A stretch of DNA of 64,000 nt from Bacteroidota bacterium. Lineage in GTDB: Bacteria; Bacteroidota; Bacteroidia; Flavobacteriales_D; Crocinitomicaceae. Within the stretch, counting starts at the first letter, position 1, and each line of letters opens with the position of its first letter. The DNA is taken from contig JASBTZ010000003.1 in NCBI GenBank assembly GCA_030148165.1, positions 310,001 to 374,000 on the forward strand, in the 5' to 3' direction. This document shows positions 30,435-41,144 of this stretch, one piece after another. A program made the position numbers and the translations under genes. The notes beneath the pieces are model-generated. The model ran no database searches and was not told where the DNA came from. It was given only the letters and a program-made list of their open reading frames with translations.

Positions 30435-31332
30435 CGTAAGTCCCGTAACCGTGAAGTCTTTTTAACCAATACTCCGAAGCAGAAACGTTCGTCAGTATTA
30501 TCCCCTTACTGGAACTTGAATGGATCATCGTCAACGGTTCGCCAGGCTGAGAAACAACAATGCCAACATGTGATATTCCCGAACCGTTATTGAAGAAGAC
30601 CAAATCCCCGGGTTTAACATTTTTCTCTTTTATTTTTGTAGCGGAATCGTACTGATCAGATGCTCTGCGAGGAAGACTTTGTCCATGTTCTCCCATGACA
30701 TAACTCGTAAATCCACTACAGTCAAATCCATCTGGGGTATTGCCTGCCCATACATAGGGCACGCCCAATTGCTTTTTGGCTGTTGAAACGATTTCAGCGC
30801 GAATTCCTTTAATATTTGTTGTGTTAATCGCCGAATCTACATGATCAACATTTTCTTCTTTTACAATGTCACGAATCTCCACATTAGAAAACATGTAATC
30901 GATCAAATCCTGAACCTTTACAAAAGTTTCATCGTCTCCTTTAAGTTTTAAATCAGATGCCCATTGCATCATATCCTTTTTAAGCCAGGAAAGTTCTGAA
31001 ACGTGTGCTTCAAGTAGTTTGGGGCCGTCCGGATGAACTTTTACATCCTGAAAGAGGTCTCCCGCCACTGAAATGGAATTGTAGTGTTTCTCTAACCAGA
31101 AATCATTCTGACATAGCTGGATCAAACTGATACTCTTGTAATATGTTGGAACAATTGAATAATCGTATTCCGGTAAATCCAGCAGCTTATTAGCCTTTCT
31201 ATGAACTTTTTGATAGTGACCTTGCGCATACCACATCTCCAGCCGATCTAGCTTTGGATTTTGTGCATGTACTCCGAAACTCCAAAACAGAATAATAAAG
31301 ACAATATGTATTCCTAAAAACTTTTGCATCAT
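30427..31332 (-). CDS. C40 (NlpC/P60) family peptidase
   Basis: GVPYVWAGNTPDGFDCSGFTSYV, KPGDLVFFNNGSGISHVGI. Confidence 0.9.
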   Translation of the reverse strand: MMQKFLGIHIVFIILFWSFGVHAQNPKLDRLEMWYAQGHYQKVHRKANKLLDLPEYDYSIVPTYYKSISLIQLCQNDFWLEKHYNSISVAGDLFQDVKVHPDGPKLLEAHVSELSWLKKDMMQWASDLKLKGDDETFVKVQDLIDYMFSNVEIRDIVKEENVDHVDSAINTTNIKGIRAEIVSTAKKQLGVPYVWAGNTPDGFDCSGFTSYVMGEHGQSLPRRASDQYDSATKIKEKNVKPGDLVFFNNGSGISHVGIVVSQPGEPLTMIHSSSSKGIILTNVSASEYWLKRLHGYGTYVK

Positions 31333-31498
31333 TCTTGTGAACTAAATAACGGATTATCTGTACGCTTTTAACATCGGATTGCATATTTCATTCCACAGTT
31401 ACGTGTTCATTCGTTTATCAGCGATGATTAACATAAATTAAAACCTGTAATCGTTACTAAATTGAAATTATTTCCGTTATTTAATAATAGATAAGAAA

Positions 31499-33109
31499 AT
31501 GAAGGATATGAGGATTATTACTGCCCTGAGTTTTATCAGTTTCATCTTTATTGGTTTTGCCCAGGTAGATGAAGATAAAATAGCAACAACCCAAAAATTT
31601 GACGAAGTACTTACATACATAAATAAGCTCTATGTTGATGATGTGAATGATGAAGAGCTGACCGATGCTGCCATAGTAGCCTTGTTAGAAAAGTTAGACC
31701 CCCACTCCACTTTTATTTCCAAAGAAGAGGTGGATGAAGCCAATCAACGTATCAATGGAAATTTCGTAGGAATAGGAATTCGATTTCAGATCCTAAAGGA
31801 TACTTTACACGTTGTTGCCACCATCCCGGGTGGTCCTTCTGAAAAATTGGGGATACTTCCCGGAGATAAGATCGTAACGATTGAAGATGAAAATGTAGCT
31901 GGAATTGGACTAAAGAATTCAATGGTCCGTGACCGTTTACTCGGTGACAAAGGCTCTAAAGTTAAAGTGATTATTAAGAGAAAGAAAGTTACTGAGCCAA
32001 TCGCGTTTGTGATCACAAGAGATATCATTCCGATCAATTCAGTGGACGCCTCGTATATGGTCACGCCTGAAACGGGCTATATCAAACTAAATTCTTTCTC
32101 CAGATCTAGTCTGGAAGAGGTACAAACTGCTATACGCAAGTTAAAGAAGAGTGGAATGGAAAATCTGATTTTTGATCTTCAAGGTAATGGTGGTGGACTT
32201 TTATATGCGGCGAAATTCCTCGCGGATGAATTTTTGTCCGATGATAAATTAATTGTTTATTCAGAAGGGCGCGCGCAGCCACGTCACGACTTGAAAGCTG
32301 GAAATCATGGATCCTGGGAAAAAGGAAAGCTCGTGATACTGACAGATGAATATTCTGCTTCTGCCAGTGAGATCCTATCAGGAGCGGTTCAGGATTGGGA
32401 TCGTGGATTAATCGTTGGACGTCGGACTTACGGTAAAGGACTTGTTCAGCGTCCAATTGATCTGACGGATGGCTCGCAAATTCGCTTGACAATTGCTCGA
32501 TATTACACACCAACAGGTCGATGGATTCAAAAGCCATATGATGATGCTGATGAGTATGATTCGGATTTAACAAGAAGATATGAGCATGGGGAATTCATGC
32601 ACCAGGATTCGATTAAATTCCCTGATTCACTCAAGTACACTACCAAGCTCAGCAAGCGCACTGTTTATGGTGGAGGTGGCATCATGCCGGATGTATTCGT
32701 TCCATTAGATACGAATGAGATCACTGATTTTTATTCGGATCTCATCCGATCAGGTTACGTCAATGCATTCTCGCTCGATTACGTTGATAAGAATCGTGAA
32801 GATATTCTTGCTAAATATGCGGAGTTTCCAGAATTCAAGGAAAACTTTGAAATGGATAAGAAGTTCATGGATGAATTCTTCGAGTACGTAGCGAATGAAA
32901 ATGAAGATTGGGAAATGAATAAAGAAGAATACGAAGAGAGTAAACACCTGCTCCAACTTAGGCTGAAAGCTAAAATAGCTCAGGATCTTTGGGGATACAA
33001 TGAATTCTTCCAGATCTATAACGAGACGAATGAAATTCTTCAGAAAGCTATTGAGGTCATTGAATCCGAATCATATGACCAGGCCGGATTAAGCGAAATC
33101 AAAAATTGA
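31499..33109 (+). CDS. S41 family C-terminal processing peptidase
   Basis: PDZ region plus LTDEYSASASEILSGAVQDWDRGLIVGRRTYGKGLVQ. Confidence 0.92.
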   Translation: MKDMRIITALSFISFIFIGFAQVDEDKIATTQKFDEVLTYINKLYVDDVNDEELTDAAIVALLEKLDPHSTFISKEEVDEANQRINGNFVGIGIRFQILKDTLHVVATIPGGPSEKLGILPGDKIVTIEDENVAGIGLKNSMVRDRLLGDKGSKVKVIIKRKKVTEPIAFVITRDIIPINSVDASYMVTPETGYIKLNSFSRSSLEEVQTAIRKLKKSGMENLIFDLQGNGGGLLYAAKFLADEFLSDDKLIVYSEGRAQPRHDLKAGNHGSWEKGKLVILTDEYSASASEILSGAVQDWDRGLIVGRRTYGKGLVQRPIDLTDGSQIRLTIARYYTPTGRWIQKPYDDADEYDSDLTRRYEHGEFMHQDSIKFPDSLKYTTKLSKRTVYGGGGIMPDVFVPLDTNEITDFYSDLIRSGYVNAFSLDYVDKNREDILAKYAEFPEFKENFEMDKKFMDEFFEYVANENEDWEMNKEEYEESKHLLQLRLKAKIAQDLWGYNEFFQIYNETNEILQKAIEVIESESYDQAGLSEIKN

Positions 33110-33136
33110 TTATAAATTTGAATTCAAATTAAACGT

Positions 33137-33658
33137 ATGAAACGAATTTATTTATCCTTATTTACACTTAGTACTATACTTGTTGCCTGTGGTGGTTCAG
33201 GCTCCGATATTGAAGTCAAAAAAAATGATGGTGAAGTTACTTCTTCCATTGCTGCTGACGCAGATACAGACTCTGAATCACAAAAAGAACTGGAAGAACT
33301 GCAGAGACTCGAAGAAGAGCGTATTGCTAAAGAGAAGGCCACTTCAACTACACTTGAATTTAATGAGCTACGACACGAATTTGGTGATGTGAAGGCCGAT
33401 ACAGATAATAAAACGGAGTTTATCGTGACGAACACTGGTAATATGCCGTTGATCATTTCGGATGTTTCTGCGAGCTGTGGTTGTACCACACCAAAGAAAC
33501 CGGAAGGTCCAATTGCTCCTGGAGAAAGTGATGTTATAGCGGTTAACTTTCATCCAAAGGCTAATCAGCTAGGTGATAACACCAAGACTGTAACGGTAAC
33601 TGCCAACACCATGGAGAAGGTCCATAAACTTGAAATTCACGCTAACGTATTAGAATAA
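33137..33658 (+). CDS. DUF1573 lipoprotein
   Basis: Lipobox VACGG; HEFGDVKADTDNKTEFIVTNTGNMPLIISDVSASCGCTTP. Confidence 0.88.
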   Translation: MKRIYLSLFTLSTILVACGGSGSDIEVKKNDGEVTSSIAADADTDSESQKELEELQRLEEERIAKEKATSTTLEFNELRHEFGDVKADTDNKTEFIVTNTGNMPLIISDVSASCGCTTPKKPEGPIAPGESDVIAVNFHPKANQLGDNTKTVTVTANTMEKVHKLEIHANVLE

Positions 33659-33727
33659 AAAAAACTCGTAAGAAGATTTAAAACTTACTCGAACGAGAAA
33701 AGAAAATAATTACAAATCTTTAAAATT

Positions 33728-33755
33728 AAAGCCCTTTCATTCGAAAAGGCTTTTT
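33728..33755 (+). terminator. Terminator after DUF1573 gene
   Basis: AAAGCC...GGCTTTTT. Confidence 0.7.
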
Positions 33756-33824
33756 CTTTCTCCCTACTTCAATCATTAGTAACTGGACGATTTTGGTTAT
33801 TATTGTAGCAACAAACATTTTAGT

Positions 33825-34520
33825 ATGGCAAACAAGGAAGAGGTAGAAGAATTTTATGACGAATTTGTTGACAAACAGAAGAATATAGGTGTTTCCGTTA
33901 GACATCGCTTAATTCATAAAAAACTCAAATCTTTAGGACTCAATCCCAATTCGAACGTACTGGAAATTGGTTGTGGTATTGGAACGGTTAGTAGCCTAAT
34001 CATTAAATCAATTCCAAGCGGAAAGTTTGTTGGAGTTGATATTTCACCTGAAAGCATTGAGACCGCAAAAAAACTTTTCGGAAGTTCAAATGCCACCTTT
34101 CTAGTTGACGACATGTCAGATTTCACATCTGACATTAAATTTGATTTCATTGTTTTTCCTGATGTATTGGAACATATTCCAGTAGAACAACATAGCAGAC
34201 TGTTTGAAAATGTAGCTAGAGTTTGTAAACAAGATGCTATAGTTCTAATAAACATTCCTGAACCTAACGCGTTAAACTGGACCAGAGAACACAATCCTGA
34301 AGTCTTACAGATAATAGATCAATCTCTTTCCATGCAGGATTTACTCAACAACACCTACCCTCACGGATTTCAGGTTCACAGTATTATACCGTATGCGATA
34401 CATACGAATCGTGACAATTATCTGAGTATAGTTTTGAAACGGGACCCATCAGTTAAAGATTTGAGATTAAAAGGAAAATGGTCTCAATTGTTTCAGAACC
34501 TGAAGGTTAAATACCTTTAA
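33825..34520 (+). CDS. Class I SAM-dependent methyltransferase
   Basis: VLEIGCGIGTVSSLI, DVLEHIP. Confidence 0.88.
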   Translation: MANKEEVEEFYDEFVDKQKNIGVSVRHRLIHKKLKSLGLNPNSNVLEIGCGIGTVSSLIIKSIPSGKFVGVDISPESIETAKKLFGSSNATFLVDDMSDFTSDIKFDFIVFPDVLEHIPVEQHSRLFENVARVCKQDAIVLINIPEPNALNWTREHNPEVLQIIDQSLSMQDLLNNTYPHGFQVHSIIPYAIHTNRDNYLSIVLKRDPSVKDLRLKGKWSQLFQNLKVKYL

Positions 34521-35572
34521 TGAAGCGTGTTAAAATTCTATATATTCATGTAGGGCGCTCTTCCTTTGTAAAAAAGGATATTGCCATCCTGTCCGACTCT
34601 TTTGACCTCTCCGAGTCTTATTTTAATCTTCGATCCAAAAGACAATTACCTTTTTCTCTTATCAAACAGTTCTTCTTCCTTCTATTTAATATTTGGAGGT
34701 TTAGAGGTGTTGTCGTTCAGTTTGCAGGTTATCATTCTTATTTACCAACAATATTCGGGAAATTAACGGGTAAAAAGGTTGTTATCATTCTTGGCGGGAC
34801 CGATACAGTAAGTTTTCCTTCAATTCAATATGGATGTTTTTACAATCAGAAGTTAGCCGGCTTCACCAGGCGAAGTTTAAAAAAATCGACGCTGCTATTG
34901 CCTGTATCCGAAACACTTGTTAAATACGCCTATACCTATTCAGATGACGACTTCGAATACCAGGGTTATTTGGCTCACGCTCCGGATGTTTCAACGCCAT
35001 ACGAGGTTATTTATAACGGATATAGTGCATCTAAATGGTATATAGCAGAGCCGAAGGAGAAGAATTCATTCTTAACTGTCGCAGCTGATCTCGGATCAAG
35101 ATTTGGTGTCAAACTAAAGGGAATAGACCTCATTTTAACAATTGCGCCACGATTTCCAGAATACACTTTTTACATTGTTGGCGGAACCAAACTCTCACAA
35201 GAACTTCCTAAAAATGTTACTGCTATCGAAAACATGTCGCACGACAAACTTGTAGAATTTGTTTCCGATAAACAGTTCTATCTACAACTCTCCATGAGTG
35301 AGGGATTTCCAAACTCACTTTGTGAGGCCATGTTGTCGGGCTGTATCCCGATTGTATCCGGTGTTGGCGCTATGCCTGAAATAGTAGGTGATCTTGGTTA
35401 TATATTGCAGAGGAAGGATGAAAAACAACTGGAATCGATCATCAAGTCTGCTGTCACAAATAGTGGATCAACTGACTTAAATGCTATTAGATCCAGAATT
35501 GAAAATGACTTTAGTTTGGAAAGAAGAGAAAAGTTATTGACAAATGCCATAGCAGCTCATTTAAAAAACTGA
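34520..35572 (+). CDS. Glycosyltransferase (family 4-like)
   Basis: MSEGFPNSLCEAMLSGCIPIVSGVGAMPEIVG. Confidence 0.85.
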   Translation: MKRVKILYIHVGRSSFVKKDIAILSDSFDLSESYFNLRSKRQLPFSLIKQFFFLLFNIWRFRGVVVQFAGYHSYLPTIFGKLTGKKVVIILGGTDTVSFPSIQYGCFYNQKLAGFTRRSLKKSTLLLPVSETLVKYAYTYSDDDFEYQGYLAHAPDVSTPYEVIYNGYSASKWYIAEPKEKNSFLTVAADLGSRFGVKLKGIDLILTIAPRFPEYTFYIVGGTKLSQELPKNVTAIENMSHDKLVEFVSDKQFYLQLSMSEGFPNSLCEAMLSGCIPIVSGVGAMPEIVGDLGYILQRKDEKQLESIIKSAVTNSGSTDLNAIRSRIENDFSLERREKLLTNAIAAHLKN

Positions 35573-35644
35573 TGCACCATTCAGATATGGTATTTCGAGT
35601 AGTTATTATAACTTTGTCTTGCTTGATCAAAAGCAACATTCTAC

Positions 35645-36298
35645 ATGAACTATCACAAGTTTAGACACTTCTTTTTCAACAAATATGTTTTAAGCATATT
35701 CGTCAGGAGAAAGTATCACCTTTCTTATGACTACAAGCACAAGGCGCTTTGGTTTAGAACTTATAAAGTAGCTTCAAGAACAATTAACAGTGCGCTGCGC
35801 GAAGGATCTAATGACGGTTCTTACATCTATGGATCAGAAATGCCTTACATTCGACGCTCTTTCCGCAAATATTTCAAGTTTGCCTTTGTGAGGAATCCGG
35901 AAGATCGGTTTTTAAGTGCCTGGCGAGATAAAATATTCAAACGTAATCACTTTAACCTCGATGAAGAAACGAGGAATAAGATGAAGAATATTGAGAATTT
36001 TGTGGCATGGGTAGAAACGTTTGATCTGAAAAATTGCGATGAGCACTTGCGAGTACAATCCGCATTGATTGACATGAACAATATTGATTTCATAGGTAGA
36101 TTCGAGTATTTTGATCGCGACTTCGCTATACTGGCTGAGAAACTGAACCTAAAGGTTAAAACTCCTGAAAGATTGAATCCTACTTCAAAATCAGATGTGA
36201 ATTTGACTCCTGATATTCGTAAGCGAATCTACAGGCTTTATCGTAAAGATTTTGAGATCTTTTATCCGGATCACTATTCTTCGATAGACTCTGATTAA
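35645..36298 (+). CDS. Carbohydrate sulfotransferase family protein
   Basis: YKVASRTINSAL (5'-PSB-like) and FKFAFVRNPEDRFLSAWRDKI (3'-PB-like). Confidence 0.82.
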   Translation: MNYHKFRHFFFNKYVLSIFVRRKYHLSYDYKHKALWFRTYKVASRTINSALREGSNDGSYIYGSEMPYIRRSFRKYFKFAFVRNPEDRFLSAWRDKIFKRNHFNLDEETRNKMKNIENFVAWVETFDLKNCDEHLRVQSALIDMNNIDFIGRFEYFDRDFAILAEKLNLKVKTPERLNPTSKSDVNLTPDIRKRIYRLYRKDFEIFYPDHYSSIDSD

Positions 36299-36371
36299 CG
36301 TTCTAAATACAATTTTTCGTTTTAAACTCGTTGATTTAGAAATAAATGTAATTTTAAGCCACCACACCCGA

Positions 36372-37847
36372 ATGGGATTTGTCCAGAGAGATACCGTTAT
36401 TACCACTATTCTATCCTATATCGGATTGGTGCTTGGATATATTAATAAAGGGGTTCTCTTCATTATATTCTTATCTACCGAACAAATCGGACTGATTAGC
36501 ATTGTTACTGCGATCGGGGTCATGTTCGCCCAACTAGCCAATCTGGGAACAGTTAATTCCATTTGGAAGTTCTTCCCCTTTTTTAGATCAGGCGACCGTA
36601 GAGACAGAGGTTTATTGTTGTTCAACATTATCACAGCACTTATCGGTATCGTACTTTTCGGTAGTCTTTACATCCTATTTCGAGATCAGATCAGTTCCCT
36701 TTACATTGAGAAGTCTCCGTTGTTCGTTGAATATTATTTCTGGGTATTGATTATTGGTGTACCTATGGTCTACTATTTCATCATTGATGTATACCTGAGA
36801 AGCATGTATAAGAACATTGTAACCGTATTTACGCGTGATGTATTTCTAAGAATAGTTGTCACGATTTTGTTAATCTTATTCTGGCAGAACATCATTTCTT
36901 TTGAGCTTATGTTAGAAATGATATGCTTTTCGTATGTAGCGCAAACACTACTTCTTCTGATATACTTGAACTATCTGGGATTAACTAAGAATCTCTTAAC
37001 TAAGATTACGATCCCCGGAAAAATGAAACAAATCATGTGGTCTTTCTCGCTTTATAGCTACATGAACAGTATTGGTCGCGTATTTGTCATGACACTGGAC
37101 GTAATGATGATTTCAAGCATGATTGGCCTGGGCGGCACTGGAGTCTATTCCACCATCATTTATTTCACTAGTGCTTTGATGATCCCGTATCAATCATTAT
37201 TGCGAGTCACAAGCCCTTTAGTTGCTGAATACTGGAAGACGAAGGCCATGGGTGACATGAAAGAACTTTATGCAAAGGTCAGCTCGATTAGCGTCCTGGT
37301 TGGCCTGTATTTATTCGCGCTGGTCTGGACAAACAGAAATGAAGTGTTTTCTTTATTACCGGACGAGTTTGCTGATGGAGTTTATGTTTTCTTATTCCTA
37401 ATGATAGGTCGCTTATTTGACATGTATATGGGGTTAAACGGTAATATTCTCGCCACATCAAAAAAATACAAGTATGATATACTTTTCACGAGCATACTAA
37501 TTCTTCTGGTTTTTGTACTAAATCTGTTGCTCATCCCTGACTATGGCATTGTAGGTGCATCGCTGTCAACCATGATCGCTTATATCGGGTTCAATCTTGC
37601 CAGGTTCATTTTTGTATGGGTTAAATTCAGACTTCAACCACTCCGTAAAAGCCAGCTTTATTCTATTCTAATTGGCGGATCCTTAATCGTTTTTGTAGAA
37701 TTTGCTTTTCCTGCCATCGACAATATCTGGATGAGTTTGATAGCCAAATGTTCAGTCATCACTCTATTGTTCCCTGTGGTTGTTTACGCTTTTAAACTGG
37801 AACCTGAGATTGTCGAATACGTCAATAAAATCCTTAAGAGAAAATAG
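36372..37847 (+). CDS. Oligosaccharide flippase / polysaccharide biosynthesis protein
   Basis: 12+ TM, Wzx-like N-term VQRDTVITTILSYIGLVLGYINKGVLF. Confidence 0.85.
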   Translation: MGFVQRDTVITTILSYIGLVLGYINKGVLFIIFLSTEQIGLISIVTAIGVMFAQLANLGTVNSIWKFFPFFRSGDRRDRGLLLFNIITALIGIVLFGSLYILFRDQISSLYIEKSPLFVEYYFWVLIIGVPMVYYFIIDVYLRSMYKNIVTVFTRDVFLRIVVTILLILFWQNIISFELMLEMICFSYVAQTLLLLIYLNYLGLTKNLLTKITIPGKMKQIMWSFSLYSYMNSIGRVFVMTLDVMMISSMIGLGGTGVYSTIIYFTSALMIPYQSLLRVTSPLVAEYWKTKAMGDMKELYAKVSSISVLVGLYLFALVWTNRNEVFSLLPDEFADGVYVFLFLMIGRLFDMYMGLNGNILATSKKYKYDILFTSILILLVFVLNLLLIPDYGIVGASLSTMIAYIGFNLARFIFVWVKFRLQPLRKSQLYSILIGGSLIVFVEFAFPAIDNIWMSLIAKCSVITLLFPVVVYAFKLEPEIVEYVNKILKRK

Positions 37848-37848
37848 A

Positions 37849-40824
37849 TTACTCTTTGGGATCAACAACAGTCACTTCTTCTTCATCCTTGATCTTCCAG
37901 AATCCAAAGATGATTAGTCCAATTAATACAATGGTACCTGCAACAGCCATCTTATTCGAGCTATGAAGTTTCGGTAAATCGAAGATAAATTCGATCTTGT
38001 GCTTACCTCCATCAACTTCCAATCCTCTCAATAGATAATTGACCTTAAGAATTTCCTGTTCTTTACCGTCAACCTTTGCAGTCCATCCATCTGGATAGTA
38101 TACCTCAGAAAAGACGATCAGTTGTTTGCCTTTCACATCAGCTTCATAAGTGATCTTATTGGCTTTGTAACTCGTCATGTTCACTTTCCCATCTGCGGTA
38201 TAAGCATCCGTCGATAACTTCTTTGCTTCTCTTTCTAACATAACCGCATCTTTCCCAGGATTGAAATCATCCATAATCTGTATAGACACGAATGTATTGT
38301 AAGAGTTAGCCGTATCTGCCTTAAGCGTCATTTCTGGAATCAGATTTGTTGTTCCATTTACATCTGCAACGAAATAAGCCACTAAGCCCTGACGTAAACC
38401 ATTGGACAACGGCACTTCCAGCGTATCTCCATTGGCTTGAAGATATTGAAGCTTCTCACCGCCGTAGACCTGTTTGCTAGTAACAAATTCATCGTTGACA
38501 ATCAGTTTTCCGGATCCAACATTCTTGAGTTCAAATTCTTTGCCAAGCGACTGAATTTCCTCATCGGGTGAAGCTACTTTCTTCACTTCCTTCACCAACC
38601 AGGCATTACCCATCGCTGTCATATTCGGCCTAACAGATTCACCCTGTATGAAGTACTTGACATTCATCATGTCAAAAATCTTGTTGTTCGATCTCGCAAT
38701 GTGAAATTCAAATACATTCTGAATGCTACGCAGTTTGGCTCCGTGGTAACCCCCGAGTGACTTATGGAAGAATGAAGCTCTACTGCTTTGCCATCCGCCA
38801 TTGTAATCAAACACACGATAATTGGTTTTTCTGTTTAATGCCTGGAATCGATATGAATTGATTACTCTTCTTTTAGCCACGCCATTGTATTCCAATTCTG
38901 CTGCCTTTTTCTCGCCAAGCTTTTTTCCTTCCGCTATGACTTGCTCTAATTCCGGATGAGCTGCTACTTCTGCCTCCAGAATCTGATTATCTGCCATTGT
39001 AGGCTGGAATGGGTATAGAGACTTCCATCGTTCTGTCCATTGCAGGTAGTTTCCTCTGCTATCTTCAGCTGTACCCAGATAATTCCGATCCACCATCACA
39101 AGATCGATCAATAGAATTGCAGTTGCTCCCACGGCAATAACCGGTAGTGAAACCGATGAATAGAAATACAAGGCCAATACCAACACGGCAAGCAAACCAA
39201 AGCCAAATGATCTCAGCATGGAAGAGCGATAAACCTGCTTTCGTACTTTCTTAATACCGTCCAGTCCTTGATAGACCGGCTCCATCTGAGCCTCAACAAA
39301 TTGATCAACCTGTGCTGTATTGTTGATATCCAACTGATATTGTTCACTTAATACCTTAGGGTCCATATTGCTGATCTGATTCAACATATTTGAGCGATAT
39401 CGATCTAAGCGTTCATAGTCCTGAGAAGAAACATATCCGTCTTTCAATCCAACAAAGGTCATTATTAAAAGAAACAGCATGAAAGCACCCGAAGTATAAA
39501 GGAATGCTTTCTTTCGTTCTTTGATCTCCTCGCGATTCTCATACATTCGCTGCAGCGTATATACAGCTAATAATGGGACGCACAGCTCGATGAGCACCAG
39601 AATAATCGTAACTGTTCTGAACTTGTTATAACCTGGTACATAATTGATAAAGAAATCAGTCAATCCCATAAAATTCTTCCCCCAGGATAACATCAAAGCC
39701 AGTACGGTAACGCCAAAAATGACCCATTTGATTCGATCCTTTAGTAACACCAGTCCGAGCAAGGCAATAAAAATGGCTATCACCCCTAGATAAACAGGTC
39801 CTGAGGTCATCGGCTGTTCTCCCCAATACAACGGCATGTCCATAGCTGCCTTTCTTTCAGCTGTTGGCATATCTACATCAAGCGCTATTTCCGCAAATGT
39901 CGTTGAGCTAAGTGGCGCAGAATGAGATCCTTTGACGTATGGTGAAATGAGTGTGAAAGACTCTCCTTTTCCATAACTCCAATTGGTGATATAATCCGCA
40001 TCCAATCCGTCTTCCTGATCTAACGGAGTTCCATCCGGGTTAATCGTCAGGTCCTGTTGGCCGCGGATCGTATGTTTAGCATAATCATTGGTCATAGAGA
40101 TGTTACCCCAATTGATTAAAACTGCCAGTAAATAGCCTGCTATGATTCCCGCAGAAGTAATTCCAAATTGTTTGATCTTTTTATTCTTTACAGCAACAAA
40201 AAGTTCATATGCCCCTAAAAAGAATAGCAGAATTGCCATGTAGTATGTTACCTGCAAGTGATTCGCAGATAATTGCCAGGTCATGAAGAAAGCGGATAAT
40301 ATGACACCCCATTTCCAGTTACGCCGATAGGACATAATAAATGCTCCGACAACAGGGGCCATCAATGCCATAGCTACAGCCTTGGAATTGTGACCCGCCT
40401 GCAATATGACTATTTCGTAGGATGCAAGACTATAAGCAACTGAACCGAAGACGGCAATAATTGGTTTGATGCGCATGCACATCGCCATGATGTAGAATCC
40501 AAGTAAGTGAAGCATAAAGATTCCCGATGGTCCACCCATCAAAGAATTGAAACCTGCTTTGAGCGATTGAAATATATTTCCTTTGTATAACATTGAGATC
40601 TGAATCGCTGGCATTCCGCCGAACATCGAATTCGTCCACATTGGTTCTTCTCCATAGATTTCTCTATGTTGAATTATTTCGTTGGCCATTCCTTTGTGCT
40701 GCTCGACATCGTGCTGCTTAATAGTATATCCCTCGTATATAGGCGAGAAATACGTCATTGTTAGAATTAAGAAAAATGCCAGAACAGCAAAATGAACCCA
40801 GTTCTTAGACCAAAAAGATTTCAT
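37849..40824 (-). CDS. YfhO family membrane protein
   Basis: PDGWTAKVDGKEQEILKVNYLLRGLEVDGGKHKIEF C-terminus, multi-TM. Confidence 0.9.
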   Translation of the reverse strand: MKSFWSKNWVHFAVLAFFLILTMTYFSPIYEGYTIKQHDVEQHKGMANEIIQHREIYGEEPMWTNSMFGGMPAIQISMLYKGNIFQSLKAGFNSLMGGPSGIFMLHLLGFYIMAMCMRIKPIIAVFGSVAYSLASYEIVILQAGHNSKAVAMALMAPVVGAFIMSYRRNWKWGVILSAFFMTWQLSANHLQVTYYMAILLFFLGAYELFVAVKNKKIKQFGITSAGIIAGYLLAVLINWGNISMTNDYAKHTIRGQQDLTINPDGTPLDQEDGLDADYITNWSYGKGESFTLISPYVKGSHSAPLSSTTFAEIALDVDMPTAERKAAMDMPLYWGEQPMTSGPVYLGVIAIFIALLGLVLLKDRIKWVIFGVTVLALMLSWGKNFMGLTDFFINYVPGYNKFRTVTIILVLIELCVPLLAVYTLQRMYENREEIKERKKAFLYTSGAFMLFLLIMTFVGLKDGYVSSQDYERLDRYRSNMLNQISNMDPKVLSEQYQLDINNTAQVDQFVEAQMEPVYQGLDGIKKVRKQVYRSSMLRSFGFGLLAVLVLALYFYSSVSLPVIAVGATAILLIDLVMVDRNYLGTAEDSRGNYLQWTERWKSLYPFQPTMADNQILEAEVAAHPELEQVIAEGKKLGEKKAAELEYNGVAKRRVINSYRFQALNRKTNYRVFDYNGGWQSSRASFFHKSLGGYHGAKLRSIQNVFEFHIARSNNKIFDMMNVKYFIQGESVRPNMTAMGNAWLVKEVKKVASPDEEIQSLGKEFELKNVGSGKLIVNDEFVTSKQVYGGEKLQYLQANGDTLEVPLSNGLRQGLVAYFVADVNGTTNLIPEMTLKADTANSYNTFVSIQIMDDFNPGKDAVMLEREAKKLSTDAYTADGKVNMTSYKANKITYEADVKGKQLIVFSEVYYPDGWTAKVDGKEQEILKVNYLLRGLEVDGGKHKIEFIFDLPKLHSSNKMAVAGTIVLIGLIIFGFWKIKDEEEVTVVDPKE

Positions 40825-40886
40825 ATTAGTGGTGTATTAATAATCAGGTGTGAAGATAATCAAAGATGTTTGCCTTTGAAAGAAAA

Positions 40887-41144
40887 CTAATCAAGCTCTT
40901 CAAAATCGACATCTTCAATGTCATTATTAGAATTATCGTTTCCCAGCACATTTGTTTTACCTGCCTCCTTCTCCTTCCTACGTTTTTCTTTCTCAAGTTT
41001 TTTGTGTTCAGCAGCTATTCTTTCCTGCTCAGCAGCGTAATTCTTGTTGCTAATGAACTGTGCGAGTAAGCGTAAAAGGAAAATCACACCCAGTATGATC
41101 AATAGCATACGCAATAACCCCGTTAAGCTTGCTACAACCACCAT
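40887..41144 (-). CDS. Small membrane protein, DUF4834-like
   Basis: N-terminal TM plus charged KKLEKEKRRKEKEAG tail; start abuts carB stop. Confidence 0.6.
   Translation of the reverse strand: MVVVASLTGLLRMLLIILGVIFLLRLLAQFISNKNYAAEQERIAAEHKKLEKEKRRKEKEAGKTNVLGNDNSNNDIEDVDFEELD

Noticed and set aside
32130-32573. 147-aa antisense ORF in the S41 peptidase gene
   Set aside because: Composition artefact of the opposite-strand coding frame.
33914-34294. 126-aa antisense ORF in the methyltransferase gene
   Set aside because: Overlaps a clear SAM methyltransferase; no promoter or family motif.
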